A DNA stretch of 64,000 bases from Pempheris klunzingeri (Eukaryota > Chordata > Actinopteri > Acropomatiformes > Pempheridae): the NCBI RefSeq assembly GCF_042242105.1, contig NC_092027.1:2203506-2267505 (forward strand), written 5' to 3'. A model generated the notes under the pieces. It saw only the letters and a list, made by a program, of their open reading frames with translations, searched no databases and was not told the DNA's origin. This document shows positions 10,618 through 22,681 of the stretch, in pieces (the stretch's first letter is position 1; every line of letters starts with the position of its first letter). Position numbers and translations under genes: made by a program.

Positions 10618-10691
10618 GGATAATGCCCTTCAAGGTGTCCATTATCAGGAAATAATGGATTGTGCATCGGGCACCTCATCGTCCATTATCC
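10618..10691. repeat. 74-bp imperfect hairpin, repeated in every array unit
   Basis: The block starts GGATAATG and ends CATTATCC. The arms pair imperfectly (an AGGTG/CACCT match continues inside), with a second small palindrome CATTATCAGGAAATAATG in the left half. Copies: about 8964-9035 (degraded), 12468-12541, 14307-14380, 16203-16276, 18041-18114, 19881-19954 and 22135-22212. It may be an old foldback or MITE-like element now fixed in the V unit. Function unknown. Confidence 0.6.
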
Positions 10692-11472
10692 TTCACTAAA
10701 ACTTCAATAAGGCAAAAAGATTCATCTGATCTTGCTCAAAGTCATTTTTCTCAATATTCTCATCCCATCTCTTCCCTTCAGATTCTAAGACACTGAAACT
10801 GAAATAATACAAAATGTTCAGGTTCAGTCGTCCTGAGGAGGTTTTATCTTTGGGTTTTAATTCAGGATGTGAGATTAATGTCATGATGATTTTCCTTTCA
10901 AACTGTCGTCATCAACTATGACAGGACTTGTCCTTGTTTATGGTTCATTGCTGTTGGTTGTAAAGACGTTTTCTGTTGCATCATTTCTTGTAGTGAAGGT
11001 TTGTGTGTGGGACGTGCAGATGTTTTAACATTCGGGTTAATTACTGGAATGTCTACGTACTCACATGTTCTCTCATCCTGTGGTAACCTTCATTACTACA
11101 TAATTAAACCACATGCAGAGACTCTTGTTTGCAGAATCCCTGAATTTCTATCAGATTTCTTCTCATGTCACATCAGTAATTCTATGTAAGGAAATCAATA
11201 TTCTAGTTCAAAGCAAAACAAAGTGTGTTAATGCTGTTGCCTCTATTGACTTGTTTACCTTTTAATGCATCTACAATAGATGTAGTTTTATCAGATTTTC
11301 AGTTTGATAATCTATTTGATCAGATCATTTATTGCCATCATAACTTCCAGTGCTTTAAATAGTGTTTCCTGACAGTACTCTGTCAGATGGACTTCACTGT
11401 CAGTCAAACCTCTAAAGTGTCTGAGTGTCTGTGCAGCTGTTGAGTCGGATCAGTTCCTCTGCAGCTGAGGGA

Positions 11473-11500
11473 GGTTTTTGTACGACGCTGTTTCACTGTG
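11473..11500 (-). other. 12-RSS of V5
   Basis: CACAGTG, 12-bp spacer, ACAAAAACC on the minus strand. The spacer has one change (A to C) from the other array members. Confidence 0.95.
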
Positions 11501-12068
11501 TGAACGGGAAGCTGTAATCCTGCTGACAGTAATAAACTCCTGCATCTTCAGTCTGGACTCTACTGATGGTCAGAGTGAAGTCATTTCCAGACTGACTCCC
11601 ACTGAAACGATCTGAAACTCCAGACTGACGGTTAGAGGCCCAATAAACCAGGAGTTTTGGAGCTTCTCCAGGTTTTTGAAGGTACCAGTCTACCTCATTG
11701 GTAACAGATGTACTGGTTTTACATTTGATAGAGACAGTCTGTCCTAGAACAACAGACTGAGATTCAGGAGACTGAGTCAGGATAATTTCTGCTGATGAAT
11801 CTAGAAAACATGAAAAAGAGGAGAAGGGTTATTGAGACAAATCCAGCCTGGAGGAAGATGATCAACATCCAAACAGAAGAGAATCAAATGTTTAACATGG
11901 AGAACAGATGGAAGAAGGTCAATGCTGCTTGTTTCAGTGATTCTCCATCATAGCAGAGCATCATTGTGGTGAACCCGGCTGCACCCTGAAGCAAAGTTTC
12001 CAGAAGAGAGTCTCACCCTGAACAAGGAGCCCCAGGGTGGCCAGCAGTAGAGTCAGTGACATCATCAT
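11501..12068 (-). CDS. Ig light-chain V segment V5 (kappa-like)
   Basis: Leader exon 12017-12068; V exon 11501-11800 with acceptor TTTTCTAG. It reads [12 protein letters not shown]... with SIKC, CDR1 [15 protein letters not shown]2 region WASNRQSG, and CDR3 [10 protein letters not shown]. It is open and closest to V4 in sequence (both have NEV, WAS and SGSQSGND). The promoter and octamer-like site (12163-12170) are conserved. Deletional joining is expected. Confidence 0.93.
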
Positions 12069-13311
12069 CGTGCTGCCGGCGTGTCAGCGTCTCTGAAAGG
12101 TCTGAACAGCCACCGATCAACACTGGTCTCTTAACGTCTGGGAGCAGAGAGGCAGGACACACATGCAAACACACAGAGTCAGTGAACTGTAGCCGTCCTC
12201 AACATATCATGGAGTTTCCCCTCAGAGCTCAGACTGTTTCAGGACTGAAGATAAAAAGTTAAATCTATCACAGTTTTTCTCAGGTTTATATTTTGCTGAT
12301 TTTCATATTAAACATTCTGAGTTTCACAAATCAAAAATTTGAAGTAAGAGTTTGACTTTTCTGGTTTTAACTATCTTAAATATTTCTTGTCTCAAGCAAA
12401 GAGTTTATGAATAATGACGTGTTTGTTCTCATCTTGTGTGTGTTTTTTGTTGACCGTGGTCTAAACGGGATAATGCCCTTCAAGGTGTCCATTATCAGGA
12501 AATAATGGATTGAGCATCGGACACCTCATCGTCCATTATCCTTCACTAAAACTTCAATAAGGCAAAAAGATTCATCTGATCTTGCTCAAAGTCATTTTTC
12601 TCAATATTCTCATCCCATCTCTTCCCTTCAGATTCTAAGACACTGAAACTGAAATAATAAAAAATGTTCAGGTTCAGTCGTCCTGAGGAGGTTTTATCTT
12701 TTGGGTTTTAGTTCAGAATGTGAGATTAATGTCATGATGATTTTCCTTTAAAACTGTCATCATCAACTGTGACAGGACTTGTCCTTGTTTATGGTTCATT
12801 GCTGTTGGTTGTAAAGACGTTTTCTGTTGCATCATTTCTTGTAGTGAAGGTTTGTGTGTGGGACGTGCAGATGTTTTAACATTCGGGTTAATTACTGGAA
12901 TGTCTACGTACTCACATGTTCTCTCATCCTGTGGTAACCTTCATTACTACATAATTAAACCACATGCAGAGACTCTTGTTTGCAGAATCCCTTAATTTCT
13001 ATCAGATTTTTTCTCATGTCACATCAGTAATTCTATGTAAGGAAATCAATATTCTAGTTCAAAGCAAAACAAAGTGTGTTAATGCTGTTGCCTCTATTGA
13101 CTGATCTACTTTTTAATGCATCTACAATAGATGTAGTTTTATCAGATTTTCAGTTTGATCAGATCATTTATTACCATCATAACTTCCAGTGCTTTAAACA
13201 GTGTTTCCTGACAGTACTCTGTCAGATGGACTTCACTGTCAGTCAAACCTCTAAAGTGTCTGAGTGTCTGTGCAGCTGTTGAGTCGGATCAGTTCCTCTG
13301 CAGCTGAGGGA

Positions 13312-13339
13312 GGTTTTTGTACGACGCTTTTTCACTGTG
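13312..13339 (-). other. 12-RSS of V6
   Basis: Consensus heptamer and nonamer with 12-bp spacer on the minus strand. Confidence 0.95.
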
Positions 13340-13907
13340 TGAACGGGAAGCTGCTACCCTGCTGACAGTAATAAACTCCTGCATCTTCAGTCTGGACTCT
13401 ACTGATGGTCAGAGTGAAGTCATTTCCAGACCGACTCCCACTGAAACGATCTGAAACTCCAGACTGACGGTTAGTGGCATAATAAACCAGGAGTTTTGGA
13501 GCTTCTCCAGGTTTTTGAAGGTACCAGTGTAAGTAAGAGCCAGCAGATGTACTGGCTTTACATCTGATAGAGACAGTCTGTCCTAGAACAACAGACTGAG
13601 ATTCAGGAGACTGAGTCATGATAATTTCTGCTGATGAATCTGGAAAACATGAAAAAGAGGAGAAGGGTTATTGAGACAAATCCAGCCTGGAGGAAGATGA
13701 TCAACATCCAAACAGAAGAGAATCAAATGTTTAACATGGAGAACAGATGGAAGAAGGTCAATGCTGCTTGTTTCAGTGATTCTCCATCATAGCAGAGCAT
13801 CATTGTGGTGAACCTGGCTGCACCCTGAAGCAAAGTTTCCAGAAGAGAGTCTCACCCTGAACAAGGAGCCCCAGGGTGGCCAGCAGTAGAGTCAGTGACA
13901 TCATCAT
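13340..13907 (-). CDS. Ig light-chain V segment V6 (kappa-like)
   Basis: Leader exon 13856-13907; V exon 13340-13639. It reads [12 protein letters not shown]..., CDR1 [15 protein letters not shown]2 region [10 protein letters not shown]3 [14 protein letters not shown]3 [10 protein letters not shown]. Cys-Trp-Cys are intact and there is no stop. It shares the FR1 Met and CDR2 with V10, although three other units lie between them. Confidence 0.93.
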
Positions 13908-15159
13908 CGTGCTGCCGGCGTGTCAGCGTCTCTGAAAGGTCTGAACAGCCACCGATCAACACTGGTCTCTTAACGGCCGGGAGCAGAGAGGCAGGACACA
14001 CATGCAAACACACAGAGTCAGTGAACTGTAGCCGTCCTCAACATATCATGGAGTTTCCCCTCAGAGCTCAGACTGTTTCAGGACTGAAGATAAAAAGTTA
14101 AATCTGTCACAGTTTTTCTCAGGTTTATATTTTGCTGATTTTCATATTAAACATTCTGAGTTTCACAAATCAAAAATTTTAATTAAGAATTAGACTTTTA
14201 TGGTTTTAACTATCTTAAATATTTCTTGTCTCAAGCCAAGAGTTTATGAATAATGACGTGTTTGTTCTCATCTTGTGTGTGTTTTTTGTTGACCGTGGTA
14301 TAAACAGGATAATGCCCTTCAAGGTGTCCATTATCAGGAAATAATGGATTGAGCATCGGACACCTCATCGTCCATTATCCTTCACTAAAACTTCAATAAG
14401 GCAAAAAGATTCATCTGATCTTGCTCAAAGTCATTTTTCTCAATATTCTCATCCCATCTCTTCCCTTCAGATTCTAAGACACTGAAACTGAAATAATACA
14501 AAATGTTCAGGTTCAGTCGTCCTGAGGAGGTTTTATCTTTGGGTTTTAGTTCAGGATGTGAGATTAATGTCATGATGATTTTCCTTTAAAACTGTCGTCA
14601 TCAACTGTGACAGGACTTGTCCTTGTTTATGGTTCATTGCTGTTGGTTGTAAAGACGTTTTCTGTTGCATCATTTCTTGTAGTGAAGGTTTGTGTGTGGG
14701 ACGTGCAGATGTTTTAACATTCGGGTTAATTACTGGAATGTCTACGTACTCACATGTTCTCTCATCCTGTGGTAACCTTCATTACTACATAATCAAACCA
14801 CATGCAGAGACTCATTTGCAGAATCCCTGAATTTCTATCAGATTTTTTCTCATGTCACATCAGTAATTCTATGTAAGGAAATCAATATTCTAGTTCAAAG
14901 CAAAACAAAGTGTGTTAATGCTGTTGCCTCTATTGACTTGTTTACCTTTTAATGCATCTACAATAGATGTAGTTTTATCAGATTTTCAGTTTGATAAACT
15001 ATTTGATCAGATCATTTATTACCATCATAACTTCCAATGCTTTAAATAGTGTTTCCTGACAGTACTCTGTCAGATGGACTTCACTGTCAGTCAAACCTCT
15101 AAAGTGTCTGAGTTTCTGTGCAGCTGTTGAGTCGGATCAGTTCCTTTGCAGCTGAGGGA

Positions 15160-15187
15160 GGTTTTTGTACGACGCTTTCTCACTGTG
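15160..15187 (-). other. 12-RSS of V7
   Basis: Consensus heptamer and nonamer. The spacer differs by one base (AGAAAGC rather than AAAAAGC next to the heptamer), as in V9. Confidence 0.95.
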
Positions 15188-15755
15188 TGAACGGCCAGCT
15201 GCTACTCTGCTGACAGTAATAAACTCCTGCATCTTCAGTCTGGACTCTACTGATGGTCAGAGTGAAGTCACTTCCAGACCCACTCCCACTGAAACGATCT
15301 GAAACTCCAGACTGACGGTTAGAGGCCGAATAAACCAGGAGTGTTGGAGCTTCTCCAGGTTTTTGAAGGTACCAGTGTAAGTAAGAGCCAACAGATGTAC
15401 TGGCTTTACATCTGATAGAGACAGTCTGTCCTAGAACAACAGACTGAGATTCAGGAGACTGAGTCAGGATAGTTTCTGCTGATGAATCTGGAAAACATGA
15501 AAAAGAGGAGAAGGGTTATTGAGACAAATCCAGCCTGGAGGAAGATGATCAACATCCAAACAGAAGAGAATCAAATGTTTAACATGGAGAACAGATGGAA
15601 GAAGGTCAATGCTGCTTGTTTCAGTGATTCTCCATCATAGCAGAGCATCATTGTGGTGAACCCGGCTGCACCCTGAAGCAAAGTTTCCAGAAGAGAGTCT
15701 CACCCTGAACAAGGAGCCCCAGGGTGGCCAGCAGTAGAGTCAGTGACATCATCAT
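15188..15755 (-). CDS. Ig light-chain V segment V7 (kappa-like)
   Basis: Leader exon 15704-15755; V exon 15188-15487. It reads [12 protein letters not shown]..., CDR1 [14 protein letters not shown]2 with [11 protein letters not shown]2 region [10 protein letters not shown]3 [14 protein letters not shown]3 [10 protein letters not shown]. Open and complete, with the same promoter as its neighbours. Confidence 0.93.
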
Positions 15756-17045
15756 CGTGCTGCCGGCGTGTCAGCGTCTCTGAAAGGTCTGAACAGCCAC
15801 CGATCAACACTGGTCTCTTAACGGCTGGGAGCAGAGAGGCAGGACACACATGCAAACACACAGAGTCAGTGAACTGTAGCCGTCCTCAACATATCATGGA
15901 GTTTCCCCTCAGAGCTCAGACTGTTTCAGGACTGAAGATAAAAAGTTAAATCTATCACAGTTTTTCTCAGGTTCATATTTTGCTGATTTTCATATTAAAC
16001 ATTGTGAGTTTCACAAATCAAAACTTTGAATGAAGAATTAGACTTTTCTGGTTTTAACTATCTTAAATATTTCTTGTCTCAAGCCAAGAGTTTATGAATA
16101 ATGATGTGTTTGTTCTCATCTTGTCTGCATTGCAACTGTAGTCAACTTTTTTTCCTAATACTTCTTTGTTTTTGTGTATTTTTGTTGACCGTGGTCTAAA
16201 CAGGATAATGCCCTTCAAGGTGTCCATTATCAGGAAATAATGGATTGTGCATCGGACACCTCATCGTCCATTATCCTTCACTAAAACTTCAATAAGGCAA
16301 AAAGATTCATCTGATCTTGCTCAAAGTCATTTTTCTCAATATTCTCATCCCATCTCTTCCCTTCAGATTCTAAGACACTGAAACTGAAATAATAAAAAAT
16401 GTTCAGGTTCAGTCGTCCTGAGGAGGTTTTATCTTTGGGTTTTAATTCAGAATGTGAGATTAATGTCATGATGATTTTCCTTTAAAACTGTCGTCATCAA
16501 CTGTGACAGGACTTGTCCTTGTTTATGGTTCATTGCTGTTGGTTGTAGAGACGTTTTCTGTTGCATCATTTCTTGTAGTGAAGGTTTGTGTGTGGGACGT
16601 GCAGATGTTTTAACATTCGGGTTAATTACTGGAATGTCTACGTACTCACATGTTCTCTCATCCTGTGGTAACCTTCATTACTACATAATTAAACCACATG
16701 CAGAGACTCTTGTTTGCAGAATCCCTTAATTTCTATCAGATTTCTTCTCATGTCACATCAGTAATTCTATGTAAGGAAATCAATATTCTAGTTCAAAGCA
16801 AAACAAAGTGTGTTAATGCTGTTGCCTCTATTGACTGATCTACTTTTTAAAGCATCTACAATAGATGTAGTTTTATCAGATTTTCAGTTTGATCAGATCA
16901 TTTATTACCATCATAACTTCCAGTGCTTTAAATAGTGTTTCCTGACAGCACTCTGTCAGATGGACTTCACTGTCAGTCAAACCACTAAAGTGTCTGAGTG
17001 TCTGTGCAGCTGTTGAGTCGGATCAGTTCCTCTGCAGCTGAGGGA

Positions 17046-17073
17046 GGTTTTTGTACGACGCTTTTTCACTGTG
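17046..17073 (-). other. 12-RSS of V8
   Basis: Consensus heptamer, 12-bp spacer and nonamer on the minus strand. Confidence 0.95.
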
Positions 17074-17640
17074 TGAACGGCCAGCTGTTATGCTGCTGAC
17101 AGTAATAAACTCCTGCATCTTCAGTCTGGACTCTACTGATGGTCAGAGTGAAGTCACTTCCAGACCCACTCCCACTGAAACGATCTGAAACTCCAGACTG
17201 ACGGCTAGAGGCCGAATAAACCAGGAGTTTTGGAGCTTCTCCAGGTTTTTGAAGGTACCAGTGTAAGTTAGTGCTAATAGATGTACTGGATTTACATCTG
17301 ATAGAGACAGTCTGTCCTAGAACAACAGACTGAGATTCAGGAGACTGAGTCAGGATAATTTCTGCTGATGAATCTGGAAAACAGAAAAAGAGGAGAAGGG
17401 TTATTGAGACAAATCCAGCCTGGAGGAAGATGATCAACATCCAAACAGAAGAGAATCAAATGTTTAACATGGAGAACAGATGGAAGAAGGTCAATGCTGC
17501 TTGTTTCAGTGATTCTCCATCATAGCAGAGCATCATTGTGGTGAACCTGGCTGCACCCTGAAGCAAAGTTTCCAGAAGAGAGTCTCACCCTGAACAAGGA
17601 GCCCCAGGGTGGCCAGCAGTAGAGTCAGTGACATCATCAT
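17074..17640 (-). CDS. Ig light-chain V segment V8 (kappa-like)
   Basis: Leader exon 17589-17640; V exon 17074-17373. It reads [12 protein letters not shown]..., CDR1 [15 protein letters not shown]2 region [11 protein letters not shown]3 [10 protein letters not shown]. Complete. The intron is one base shorter than in the other six units (215 bp), which happens to open a reading frame running from the V exon into the intron. The leader exon and both splice sites are still conserved, so that long frame is not the gene's start. Confidence 0.93.
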
Positions 17641-18885
17641 CGTGCTGCCGGCGTGTCAGCGTCTCTGAAAGGTCTGAACAGCCACCGATCAACACTGGTC
17701 TCTTAACGTCTGGGAGCAGAGAGGCAGGACACACATGCAAACACACAGAGTCAGTGAACTGTAGCCGTCCTCAACATATCATGGAGTTTCCCCTCAGAGC
17801 TCAGACTGTTTCAGGACTGAAGATAAAAAGTTAAATCTATCACAGTTTTTCTCAGGTTTATATTTTGCTGATTTTCATATTAAACATTCTGAGTTTCACA
17901 AATCAAAAATTTGAAGTAAGAGTTTGACTTTTCTGGTTTTAACTATCTTAAATATTTCTTGTCTCAAGCAAAGAGTTTATGAATAATGACGTGTTTGTTC
18001 TCATCTTGTGTGTGTATTTTTGTTGACCGTGGTCTAAACAGGATAATGCCCTTCAAGGTGTCCATTATCAGGAAATAATGGATTGAGCATCGGGCACCTC
18101 ATCGTCCATTATCCTTCACTAAAACTTCAATAAGGCAAAAAGATTCATCTGATCTTGCTCAAAGTCATTTTTCTCAATATTCTCATCCCATCTCTTCCCT
18201 TCAGATTCTAAGACACTGAAACTGAAATAATACAAAATGTTCAGGTTCAGTCGTCCTGAGGAGGTTTTATCTTTGGGTTTTAATTCAGAATGTGAGATTA
18301 ATGTCATGATGATTTTCCTTTCAAACTGTCGTCATCAACTATGACAGGACTTGTCCTTGTTTATGGTTCATTGCTGTTGGTTGTAAAGACGTTTTCTGTT
18401 GCATCATTTCTTGTAGTGAAGGTTTGTGTGTGGGACGTGCAGATGTTTTAACATTCGGGTTAATTACTGGAATGTCTACGTACTCACATGTTCTCTCATC
18501 CTGTGGTAACCTTCATTACTACATAATTAAACCACATACAGAGACTCTTGTTTGCAGAATCCCTTAATATTTCTATCAGATTTCTTCTCATGTCACATCA
18601 GTAATTCTATGTAAGGAAATCAATATTCTAGTTCAAAGCAAAACAAAGTGTGTTAATGCTGTTGCCTCTATTGACTGATCTACTTTTTAATGCATCTACA
18701 ATAGATGTAGTTTTATCAGATTTTCAGTTTGATCAGATCATTTATTACCATCATAACTTCCAGTGCTTTAAACAGTGTTTCCTGACAGCACTCTGTCAGA
18801 TGGACTTCACTGTCAGTCAAACCTCTAAAGTGTCTGAGTTTCTGTGCAGCTGTTGAGTCGGATCAGTTCCTCTGCAGCTGAGGGA

Positions 18886-18913
18886 GGTTTTTGTACGACG
18901 CTTTCTCACTGTG
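18886..18913 (-). other. 12-RSS of V9
   Basis: Consensus heptamer and nonamer. Spacer as in V7. Confidence 0.95.
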
Positions 18914-19481
18914 TGAGCGGCCAGCTGCTACTCTGCTGACAGTAATAAACTCCTGCATCTTCAGTCTGGACTCTACTGATGGTCAGAGTGAAGTCACTTC
19001 CAGACCCACTCCCACTGAAACGATCTGAAACTCCAGACTGACGGCTAGAGGCATAATTAACCAGGAGTTTTGGAGCTTCTCCAGGTTTTTGAAGGTACCA
19101 GTGTAAGCTAGTGCTAATAGATGTACTGGCTTTACATCTGATAGAGACAGTCTGTCCTAGAACAACAGACTGAGATTCAGGAGACTGAGTCAGGATAATA
19201 TCTGCTGATGAATCTGGAAAACATGAAAAAGAGGAGAAGGGTTATTGAGACAAATCCAGCCTGGAGGAAGATGATCAACATCCAAACAGAAGAGAATCAA
19301 ATGTTTAACATGGAGAACAGATGGAAGAAGGTCAATGCTGCTTGTTTCAGTGATTCTCCATCATAGCAGAGCATCATTGTGGTGAACCTGGCTGCACCCT
19401 GAAGCAAAGTTTCCAGAAGAGAGTCTCACCCTGAACAAGGAGCCCCAGGGTGGCCAGCAGTAGAGTCAGTGACATCATCAT
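18914..19481 (-). CDS. Ig light-chain V segment V9 (kappa-like)
   Basis: Leader exon 19430-19481; V exon 18914-19213. It reads [12 protein letters not shown]..., CDR1 [14 protein letters not shown]2 end LLVN in place of LLVY, CDR2 region [11 protein letters not shown]3 [10 protein letters not shown]. Open, with framework Cys and Trp kept. Its CDR3 is nearly that of V7 and its CDR1 nearly that of V8. Confidence 0.93.
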
Positions 19482-20723
19482 CGTGCTGCCGGCGTGTCAG
19501 CGTCTCTGAAAGGTCTGAACAGCCACCGATCAACACTGGTCTCTTAACGTCTGGGAGCAGAGAGGCAGGACACACATGCAAACACACAGAGTCAGTGAAC
19601 TGTAGCCGTCCTCAACATATCATGGAGTTTCCCCTCAGAGCTCAGACTGTTTCAGGACTGAAGATAAAAAGTTAAATCTATCACAGTTTTTCTCAGGTTC
19701 ATATTTTGTTAACTTTCAAATTAAACATTGTGAGTTTCACAAATCAAAAATTTGAAGTAAGAGTTTGACTTTTCTGGTTTTAACTATCTTAAATATTTCT
19801 TGTCTCAAGCCAAGAGTTTATGAATAATGACGTGTTTGTTCTCATCTTGTGTGTGTTTTTTGTTGACCGTGGTATAAACGGGATAATGCCCTTCAAGGTG
19901 TCCATTATCAGGAAATAATGGATTGAGCATCGGACACCTCATCGTCCATTATCCTTCACTAAAACTTCAATAAGGCAAAAAGATTCATCTGATCTTGCTC
20001 AAAGTCATTTTTCTCAATATTCTCATCCCATCTCTTCCCTTCAGATTCTAAGACACTGAAACTGAAATAATACAAAATGTTCAGGTTCAGTCGTCCTGAG
20101 GAGGTTTTATCTTTGGGTTTTAGTTCAGAATGTGAGATTAATGTCATGATGATTTTCCTTTAAAACTGTCGTCATCAACTGTGACAGGACTTGTCCTTGT
20201 TTATGGTTCATTGCTGTTGGTTGTAAAGACGTTTTCTGTTGCATCATTTCTTGTAGTGAAGGTTTGTGTGTGGGACGTGCAGATGTTTTAACATTCGGGT
20301 TAATTACTGGAATGTCTACGTACTCACATGTTCTCTCATCCTGTGGTAACCTTCATTACTACATAATTAAACCACATGCAGAGACTCTTGTTTGCAGAAT
20401 CCCTTAATTTCTATTAGATTTTTTCTCATGTCACATCAGTAATTCTATGTAAGGAAATCAATATTCTAGTTCAAAGCAAAACAAAGTGTGTTAATGCTGT
20501 TGCCTCTATTGACTGATCTACTTTTTAATGCATCTACAATAGATGTAGTTTTATCAGATTTTCAGTTTGATCAGATCATTTATTACCATCATAACTTCCA
20601 ATGCTTTAAATAGTGTTTCCTGACAGTACTCTGTCAGATGGACTTCACTGTCAGTCAAACCTCTAAAGTGTCTGAGTGTCTGTGCAGCTGTTGAGTCGGA
20701 TCAGTTCCTCTGCAGCTGAGGGA

Positions 20724-20751
20724 GGTTTTTGTACGACGCTTTTTCACTGTG
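20724..20751 (-). other. 12-RSS of V10
   Basis: Consensus heptamer, 12-bp spacer and nonamer on the minus strand. Confidence 0.95.
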
Positions 20752-21319
20752 TGAACGGGAGGCTGCTACCCTGCTGACAGTAATAAACTCCTGCATCTTC
20801 AGTCTGGACTCTACTGATGGTCAGAGTGAAGTCACTTCCAGACCCACTCCCACTGAAACGATCTGAAACTCCAGACTGACGGTTAGTGGCATAATAAACC
20901 AGGAGTTTTGGAGCTTCTCCAGGTTTTTGAAGGTACCAGTGTAAGTTAGTGTTAACAGATGTACTGGCTTTACATCTGATAGAGACAGTCTGTCCTAGAA
21001 CAACAGACTGAGATTCAGGAGACTGAGTCATGATAATTTCTGCTGATGAATCTGGAAAACATGAAAAAGAGGAGAAGGGTTATTGAGACAAATCCAGCCT
21101 GGAGGAAGATGATCAACATCCAAACAGAAGAGAATCAAATGTTTAACATGGAGAACAGATGGAAGAAGGTCAATGCTGCTTGTTTCAGTGATTCTCCATC
21201 ATAGCAGAGCATCATTGTGGTGAACCTGGCTGCACCCTGAAGCAAAGTTTCCAGAAGAGAGTCTCACCCTGAACAAGGAGCCCCAGGGTGGCCAGCAGTA
21301 GAGTCAGTGACATCATCAT
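20752..21319 (-). CDS. Ig light-chain V segment V10 (kappa-like)
   Basis: Leader exon 21268-21319; V exon 20752-21051. It reads [12 protein letters not shown]..., CDR1 [15 protein letters not shown]2 region [10 protein letters not shown]3 [14 protein letters not shown]3 [10 protein letters not shown]. Complete. It is the most J-distal member of the array. Its upstream homology ends at about 21489, though the octamer-like site is still included. Confidence 0.93.
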
Positions 21320-21490
21320 CGTGCTGCCGGCGTGTCAGCGTCTCTGAAAGGTCTGAACAGCCACCGATCAACACTGGTCTCTTAACGGCCGGGAGCAGAG
21401 AGGCAGGACACACATGCAAACACACAGAGTCAGTGAACTGTAGCCGTCCTCAACATATCATGGAGTTTCCCCTCAGAGCTCAGACTGTTG

Positions 21491-22505
21491 AAATGATCCA
21501 TGACATGATGCATTTGATTTGTTGAGCTGCTTATGATCAAAGCTGTACGAGTGGTGTTGATTGTGCTACTTTATTAAAGCCTATTAAAGGATGAATTTAC
21601 TTCTTACGTGTAATTATTCTATTAATTTGTTGTTCTTAAATCGTCTCACAGCTTTAACAGTATGAGCATCATTACAACAATAATAATGCTATTTAAAGTT
21701 GAATACAGTCAGATGGTTTGGTGATAGAACAATAGAGAATCAATCAATAAAGTTTATATGAGGTGAACTGAACTCCATCCTGTTGGTATCAGCAGAGGAA
21801 GCTACCACTTCTGCTGGACTTCCTCACATTTGGTGAAACTGGTCTTCAGCGTTTTACTTCCCTCTCTTCGCCCAGTAACCATGGCAACAGACGGGCATCA
21901 CTGATGAACCATGGCAACAGACAGGTTTCAGTACTGAAAATAAAAAGTTATATCCGGCACAGTTTTTCTCAGGTTTATATTTTGCTGACTCACTTCACTT
22001 CACAAATCAAAAATTTGAATGAAGAATGACACTTTCATGGTTTTAACTATCTTAAATATTTCTTGTCTCAAGCCAAGAGCTTATTAATAATGACGCTTTT
22101 TGTGTTTTTTTTTTGGTTGACCGTGGTATAAACGGGATAATGACCTTCAAGGTGTCCGTCCATTATCAGGAAATAATGGATTGTGCATCGGACACCTCAT
22201 CGTCCATTATCCTTTATCTCAATATTCTCATCCCATCTCTTCCCTTCAGAAGAGACCGATGTGTTCATTTTGAATTCATTCATTTTATCTTTACTGTACA
22301 CCTGCCTACTGCAGTATTATAGTGTCTTTTAGCTATGTGATATTTTATCCTTGTATTTCAATTTTGCCACTATTCCATTTAATGTTTTATTACCAATGAC
22401 TGCTTAACTGTTGTGCACATGAAAAAGATGAACTTACACTTTTGGTTTGGTTTTTAGCCATGTAGATAGTTACAGTAATACAGTAAAAAAAAACTATTAA
22501 GAAGG
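21491..22505. other. Transition between minus array and plus units
   Basis: No gene seen. A stretch at about 21935-22220 again resembles the array flank, including one hairpin copy at 22135-22212. This indicates an older, more diverged or rearranged unit whose V is gone. Confidence 0.55.
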
Positions 22506-22681
22506 AATTCATCAAGACCCACTCTCCTGAATGTTTCCAGGACAGAAGCTCCCAAACTTCTGATTTATTGTTCCACAAGTCATCAGTCTGGAGTTTCAGA
22601 TCATCTTAGTTGAAGTGGATCTGTGAAGCGGACTGAAGATACTGAAGATCAGCAGTGTTACAGCTTCCCGTTCGCACAGTG
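22506..22681 (+). pseudogene. Decayed, internally deleted V segment relic
   Basis: The plus strand keeps recognisable pieces of a minus-array-type V, in order. There is an FR1-like piece (TTCATCA, then ACTCTCCTGAAT). An FR2-CDR2-FR3 piece reads APKLLIY...SHQSGVSD. An end reads about QQCYSFPFAQ and is followed by the heptamer CACAGTG (22675-22681). Most of FR1-CDR1 and FR3 are deleted and no nonamer follows at 12 bp. The leader was not found. It is non-functional and lies in the opposite orientation to the intact members of its family. Confidence 0.7.

Larger units (their letters stand above)
8920..21490 (-). repeat. Tandem array of V-bearing units, 1.84-1.90 kb each
   Basis: Seven units each carry promoter, leader, 215-216-bp intron, V exon, RSS and about 1.3 kb of non-coding flank. 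The RSS nonamers start at 9577, 11473, 13312, 15160, 17046, 18886 and 20724, giving periods of 1896, 1839, 1848, 1886, 1840 and 1838 bp. Flanks are nearly identical across units, which indicates recent amplification or homogenisation. The array breaks off at about 21489, inside the upstream flank of V10. Confidence 0.95.

Noticed and set aside
10696-10884. 62-residue minus-strand frame (starting MTLISHPELK) repeated in several units
   Set aside because: Conserved through recent duplication. It is frameshifted in the V5-V6 spacer copy, has no splice or promoter context, and no family was recognised.
17066-17440. Single-exon V8 frame running through the intron
   Set aside because: Results from a one-base intron deletion; the leader exon and splice sites at the usual places are intact.
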